Of a stretch of 64,000 nucleotides of DNA, positions 58,240 to 64,000 are shown one piece after another. Source of the stretch: Flammula alnicola (Eukaryota > Basidiomycota > Agaricomycetes > Agaricales > Strophariaceae); NCBI GenBank assembly GCA_015499995.1, contig JADNRV010000210.1, positions 20,351-84,350 of the forward strand, read 5' to 3'. The notes under the pieces were generated by a model. The model ran no database searches, was not told where the DNA came from, and saw only the letters and a program-made list of their open reading frames with translations. Numbering within the stretch: position 1 is the first letter of the stretch; each line of letters opens with the position of its first letter. The translations under genes and the position numbers were made by a program.

Positions 58240-60713
58240 ATGAGTGCGAGCACGAACAAGCACTCGCGTTTCGGGTCTAGTACTTCAAGTTCAGGCAACG
58301 CCCATGCGTCTTCCAGCTCGACGAGGCCAGAAACACCGCGTCAAGTAGCTCGAAACCCACAGCATCTTCCTCCACTGTGAGATCGAAAGCAGCGGGGATG
58401 AAGTCTGCAACCGGTACTCCTTGCGATTCCAGTTCCACCCACACTCAGGCCACCTCTGGATCTGGATCTGCATTGGACTCGGTGGAGGAGACGTACAACC
58501 GCCTCCAAAGCTGGGCATGCCCTCTGAGATCACTCTAGATGTATTTACGCGTCTCATGAACTATTCTCCTTCTCAGTCTGCATCTACGACCTTTTCTGGC
58601 TCTGGTCCGGCTCTGTGACGCGTGGTGGCACATCGGCAGGCAAGGTTCCAACAACAACCTGAAAGAGGCGTTGAACTTTCTGAGCACCCATCTCGTAGGG
58701 AGGGAAGAGGCAAGGAAAGCGAGGGGGACTATTTCCAGGTCCGTTCGTCCTTGTACTTGAGTTGTGCGTCGGGTGGTACTGATGACTTATACTATTATAA
58801 TTGCCCAATCAGGGCGAGGGAGGAGCACTCCTGCGCGAAAGGCGCGCGTCCGACATCGAGGATCAAAGCCCCATCATCATCGATCCACGCCCACACTGGA
58901 GTGGGAAGACGGAGGATATCCTGGACGACCAGAAGGCTGCTGCGACCAAGCGGCGGGAGATGGCCTATCGCGGGCTTGAGAGCATGAGAAAGGAGTACGA
59001 AGCTGAGAGTGCAAGGACGCGCGTGTTGGGTGCGTTGGCTTTGGTTCAGTTTTTTAGTTGTGCGTTCTATGAGGCTAATTGCTAAACGATAAATGGATTC
59101 CAATTTCAGATAAGCAAAAGCAAGAACTGAGAACGGAGGTGGAGGAGAAACGACGCGTTGAATTTCTGTTACGCGTGCTTGAGAAGCGGGAGGCCGTCAG
59201 GTTGAAGAGGTTAGGTCCAATTCGGATGGCGAGGGAAGGGGGATTGGAGCGTTGGTACGCGATTTGAGGTAAGTACGTTTTCATATTGGCGGCTTTTAGA
59301 CTGAATACTTATTCTAAACGCATACAGGAAGGAATCGAGTATCGCAATTCGGGAATTCGAAAGTATCGTGGGGGACGCTGCTAATTCAAAGGTGCGTTCT
59401 GCTCTAGATTGGCATCGGGATTGAGGTCATTGTTCTTTCATAGGGTGTCATTTATTCAATTTTATTTGTTTTTTTTAGACATCAATAACACAAACGCCAA
59501 TACCAACGCGGACGACACGGAGGAAATTGAACACAGGCGACCTTTATAAATATAAGCACACCACAGAGGCACTCGCAGTGAGTCTTTCTATTCGTGATCA
59601 GGTTCTTTCCTGTCAATTGTGGGGGGTCTGGCTGCAATGCGTGCCGGGCCAACCCGAATCGAGGGACGCCGTCGCCGTCGCCGTTTGTGCGACCATCGGA
59701 AATCTGATAAGAGGCCGTGTGATCATTCAAAGTTCTAACGCACGCGTCGCGTGTTGTCATTCGTATTCACAGAACCTGCACGCGTATCACGTTCGATGTT
59801 TACGCAGTGGAAGGGGTGGTGGCAAAGGGTGCAGTTCGGACCCCACGGCAGCCGCGGCTGAGGGGGTGGGAAACGTGGACATAGTGGAACGGAGGTTGGA
59901 GGACGTGCTAAGGCTCCTTGGGGTAAGGGATGGGGGTGGGCTGGAGAAGATGAAGTGAGTTGGCACCAACTGTCCTTGCTACTGATATTTATTAAACGAG
60001 TCTTTTTTTCTGGTTTCTTTAGGCGCATGCTTGTCGCTGTTGCGCATCGACGGGCGGAGACACGGCGAAGTAATCTTTTGTATATGAAGAATGGCGAAGA
60101 GGAGGTTGTGGACGAGGTAAAATTGGACGAGATGCACCGTGTTAACGAGGGAAAGCAGCGCCAGGTGCAGGAGAAGGTAAATAGGGCCGTGGCGCTGGGG
60201 TGGTTATGTGAAGGATATATCGATTTGGTGAGCTGGGTCATGGTGGAGACGAGATATGAATGGCGTTACTAAAATTTATTATAGATTTCGACCTTTAGGT
60301 CGGAGACAGCGGCTGGTCTGAGTGGGATGCTGGATGAGGAGGGTAAAAGGGTGGAGGGCTACGTAGACACCCTCCGCACGAACATAATCAACTCGAGAAA
60401 GAGGAAAGAAGGGTCCTTCGCGCAAGAGGTCCGAGAGGTTATAGGTACTACCCGCGTGGCGGTGTGGGACGAGGTCCGAGATCTGTTGAATATGGTCGCT
60501 GCGTCGGAGAGGTTGACAGGCAAGAAACCCGGCCTTGGCGAGGACGGAACGCAAGGTGCGAATTGCTCGGAGGAAGGGTTACAGTTCAGGGTGGATATCG
60601 ATGTGAAGAAAAATGAGAGGGTGTTGGAGAGGAAGAGCAAGAAGGCAGAACATGGGTTTGAGATCGCGAGCGAGATAAGGGAGTTGTTGGGCGACGTTAG
60701 GAAGTTGAAGTAA
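58240..60713 (+). CDS. Unrecognised coiled-coil protein, frame breaks present
   Basis: ATG 58240 begins a Ser-rich, low-complexity head (SASTNKHSRFGSSTSSSG). Later exons encode charged helices: DDQKAAATKRREMAYRGLES, DKQKQELRTEVEEKRRVEFL, RKESSIAIREFESIVGDA, and the C-terminal exons with MLDEEGKRVEGYVDTLRTNI and VREVIGTTRVAVWDEVRDLL, ending in VRKLK at 60713. It is a cytoplasmic or nuclear coiled-coil protein of about 600 residues; I do not recognise a family. The frame slips at 58331-58333 (AAA), about 58505-58509 (CC/AAA) and 59238-59242 (GGGGG), each fixed by one more base. A TGA at 58616-58618 lies in the otherwise continuing frame. Exon structure between 59400 and 59950 is uncertain. Confidence 0.5.
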
Positions 60714-61165
60714 GGATTTTGTAAATCGCCTATCGAGTCGATGGTAAGAAAAATGTAAGCTACGATGACATATTATTGTGATGAGCCAATAGGATGACAA
60801 GCAAAGCAGAATATTTAGGCGCCTGAGTGCGTCCACAACCTCTTCGGCATCGCAATTCCGAAATAAATTCCTTGGATCAAGCTAGTTGATGAAACACCCT
60901 TGATTCTAGTAAGAATGTCGTCCAACTGCTCGCCAAGTTAGAACCCGCTTCCTGACTGTGTGGGGACTTGTGTGGGGATAATTGCAAGCGGCGGCATGCG
61001 GGAATAACTTTGCGGCGAAGGCAAAGTAATTTCTGTGTTGTGATTGGCCAGTGTGGACGTGTGTTGTCGGGAATTCACGTGGCGGGTTTGCATAAATTTG
61101 TTTGCTCCGGCTCGCTCCTTGCACCGCAACCTCATCCTGCTCGCTCCCTCGTTGTCGTTGGCGCG

Positions 61166-63962
61166 ATGCTCAACGTCCCCAGCAGAACAGCTAACGCTGT
61201 GGCTGCCCTTCAGCGCCTAGCTAAGGGCATGGCCACAGCCGCCCCACGCATTGGCGACACCAAAGTCGCCATGTCTCTTCTTGAGAAGGACAAATACATC
61301 AACTATCAGCGCATCGAGGACAACCTCGTTATCGTCCGCGACAGGTTATTCTCAACCCTTCTCTCATCGAAGCATCGCTAACGATCAGTCTAGGCTTAAC
61401 CGCCCGCTGACCCTCTCCGAGAAGATTCTCTATGGTCATCTTGACGACCCTGCCAACCAAGACATTGTGCGGGGTGTTAGCTACCTGAAACTTCGTCCTG
61501 ATGCGAGTCTTCTCCAGCTTCTCTCACTGTTATTACTGTTAGCTAAACCCTTTTTCTACAGCGTGTTGCGTGCCAGGATGCTACTGCCCAAGTATGTCTC
61601 GACGTCACTCCTTATCTCATCTTCTCTGACGTAATTATAGATGGCCTTGCTCCAATTCATGTCCGCTGGAATGGACACCGCCGCCGTCCCCACCACCGTC
61701 CACTGTGACCACTTGATCGAGGCCCAAGTTGGCGGCGTCAAGGATCTCGCTCGCGCCATCTCTATCAACAAGGAGGTCTACGACTTCTTGGCAACTGCTA
61801 CCGCAAAATACGGTCTCGGCTTCTGGAAACCCGGCTCTGGAATCATTCATCAAATCATCCTCGAAAACTATGCTTTCCCCGGTGGTCTCATGATCGGCAC
61901 GGACTCTCACACCCCCAACGCTGGAGGTCTCGGTATGATCGCTTGCGGTGTCGGTGGTGCCGACGCCGTCGACGTCATGGCTGGAATTCCTTGGGAACTC
62001 AAGTGCCCCAAGGTTATCGGTGTTAACCTCACAGGCAAGATCGGCGGCTGGACCACTCCCAAGGACGTTATTCTCAAGGTTGCTGGCATTCTCACCGTCA
62101 AGGGTGGAACTGGTGCCATTGTCGAGTACAAGGGCCCTGGTGTCGAATCTCTCAGCTGCACGGGTATGGCCACTATTTGCAACATGGGTGCCGAGATTGG
62201 TGCAACGACTTCTCTCTTCCCATTCAACCACCGCATGACCGACTACTTGAATGCCACTAAACGCCCGGAGATCGCCAAATACGCCCAGCAGTTCGCTCAC
62301 AACCTCAAGGCTGACGAAGGCGCTGAATACGACCAAGTCATTGAGATCAACCTCTCGGAACTCGAACCCCACATCAACGGACCCTTCACTCCTGATCTCG
62401 CCACCCCCATCTCCAAGCTTGCGGCTGAGGCCAAGAAGAACGGATGGCCCGATGAGATCAAGGTCGGCCTCATCGGTTCTTGCACCAACTCTTCTTACGA
62501 GGACATGTCGCGCTCTGCTTCGCTCGTCAAACAGGCCACCGACGCTGGTCTTGAGCTCAAGTCCAAGTTCACCATCACCCCCGGAAGCGAACAAGTTAGG
62601 GCCACCATTGCTCGCGATGGACAGATCGACCTTTTCGAAGGTGCTGGAGGAATCGTCCTTGCCAACGCTTGCGGACCTTGTATCGGACAATGGGACAGGA
62701 AAGACGTCAAGAAGGGTGAACCCAACACTAGTGCGTATCTGTTATTTGCAAGCAAGTAAACACGACGCTTACTCTCTTGTCATAGTCGTTACCTCGTACA
62801 ACCGTAACTTCACTGGACGTAACGATGCTAACCCTGCTACCCATGCCTTTGTCGCCTCGCCCGATATCGTCACTGCTCTCTCCTTCGCCGGAACTCTGTC
62901 GTTCAACCCCTTGACTGACTCTATCCCTACCCCCTCTGGCACTCCCTTCAAGTTCTCTGATCCTTCCGGCTTCGAGCTTCCTCCTCGTGGATATGACCCA
63001 GGACAGGATACCTTCCAGCCCCCTCCTCAGGACCGCGCCACCGTTCAGGTCCAGGTTGATCCCAAGAGCGACCGTCTGCAACTCCTCAAGCCATTCGCTC
63101 CCTGGGATGGTAAGGACCCCAAGGACCTCCCAGTTCTGATCAAGGTCAAGGGCAAGTGCAGTAAGTGTTCGCCGTTTTAACGAATAGACGATGTCGTTGA
63201 TGATATTTACTAGCTACTGACCACATCTCCGCTGGTGGACCCTGGTTGAAGTACCGTGGACATCTCGAAAACATCTCTCGTAAGCATACGCTTTTGCTGT
63301 TGTCGCTCCTTTTCTGAATTTCTCCGCAGAGAACTGCCTTATCGGTGCTATCAACGCTGAGAACGGCGAGGCCAACAAGATCCAGAGCCAACTCGATGGC
63401 TCATGGGGTGGTGTCCCACAGGTCGCTGCCGGGTACCGCGAGGCTGGCATCAAGTGGGTCGTCATTGGTGACCACAACTACGGTGAGGGTTCGTCGCGCG
63501 AGCACGCTGCCCTTGAGCCCCGTTTCCTCGGCGGTCTTGCCATCATCGTCCGCAGCTTCGCCCGTATCCACGAGACCAACTTGAAGAAGCAGGGTATGCT
63601 TGCCCTCACCTTTGTCAACCCCGAGGACTACGACAAGGTCAAGGGTACCGACAAGGTCGATATCAATGGTCTCCAGACCTTCGCCCCTGGCAAGAACCTG
63701 ACCCTCACTGTCAAGCACAAGGATGGCAGCGTTGATGTGAGTCGTGGTTGTTTGGACACCGGGTGTGCGGTTTGCTGATCGGTTTGTTTGACTTTGTAGG
63801 AGTTCCCTCTCGCCCACTCTTCAACGAGGGACAAATCGAATGGTTCAAGGCTGGCTCTGCGCTCAACTTGGTGTGTTCTCTTCGTTTGGCTTGTTGGGCT
63901 TTTTCTGACTGCACTTTCGCGTCTAGATGGCTGCCCACGCTAAGGCTAAGGCTAGCGCTTAA
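61166..63962 (+). CDS. ACO1: Mitochondrial aconitate hydratase (aconitase)
   Basis: ATG 61166 starts [20 protein letters not shown], a basic amphipathic transit peptide. Exons join to about 780 residues. Family signatures: [44 protein letters not shown] and [13 protein letters not shown] supply the three 4Fe-4S ligand cysteines; [19 protein letters not shown] and [14 protein letters not shown] form the mobile domain-4 active site. It interconverts citrate and isocitrate in the TCA cycle. The second intron has a GC donor (61503-61504). In the next-to-last exon the frame slips at 63820-63821 (TT where TTT is expected, in [16 protein letters not shown]); the final exon ([11 protein letters not shown]) is normal. 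In a housekeeping gene this is most simply a sequence error. Confidence 0.93.
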
Positions 63963-64000
63963 AAAGTGTGTTTGAGGAAGTCAGAAAGCTGTCGGCATCC

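Noticed and set aside
61635..62690. 351-residue open frame antisense to aconitase
   Set aside because: It is a shadow of the strongly codon-biased aconitase exon; the plus strand carries the catalytic motifs.

Overview
This window looks like the genome of a mushroom-forming fungus (Basidiomycota, Agaricomycetes). The genes are split by many short introns (about 45-70 nt, mostly GT-AG, a few apparently GC-AG). The families fit that group: a Tnp2-type CACTA transposase, JmjC-like and Spt5-like paralogues, a NACHT NTPase, a CPL1/priA-like secreted protein, small multi-pass membrane proteins and an A-T-R adenylate-forming reductase. Exon models were spliced by eye from the sequence; no database search was run. 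I saw no tRNA, rRNA or CRISPR.

Layout. 0-18 kb is a repeat-rich accessory block: an unrecognised nuclear-looking gene, a probable DUF6532-like gene interrupted by an in-frame stop, two MITE-like elements, a large JmjC-like gene divergent from an intact Spt5-like gene, and a Tnp2 transposase. 18-24 kb is sparse: one multi-pass membrane protein and one small unrecognised gene. 24-31 kb holds an adenylate-forming (NRPS-like) reductase and a divergent alpha/beta-hydrolase, a plausible small metabolic pair separated by a 127-bp triplicated repeat. 31-40 kb has a seven-helix membrane protein, a NACHT protein with a C-terminal membrane helix, and a single-pass surface protein. 40-64 kb is more core-like: Mediator subunit 8, a repetitive CPL1-like secreted protein, a secreted protein, an MFS carboxylate-type permease, a delta-9 desaturase fused to cytochrome b5, an SMP-30/lactonohydrolase-like protein, a coiled-coil protein and mitochondrial aconitase.

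Two observations matter most to a user of this annotation. First, about 19 single-base frameshifts across five genes (transposase, reductase, lactonohydrolase, coiled-coil gene, aconitase) can all be read as a homopolymer one base too short. Because one falls in the housekeeping aconitase gene, sequence error is the likeliest cause, so those genes should not be called pseudogenes on this evidence alone. Second, the most unusual intact gene is the CPL1-like protein, which carries four degenerate ~200-250-residue repeats separated by dibasic (Kex2-like) sites.
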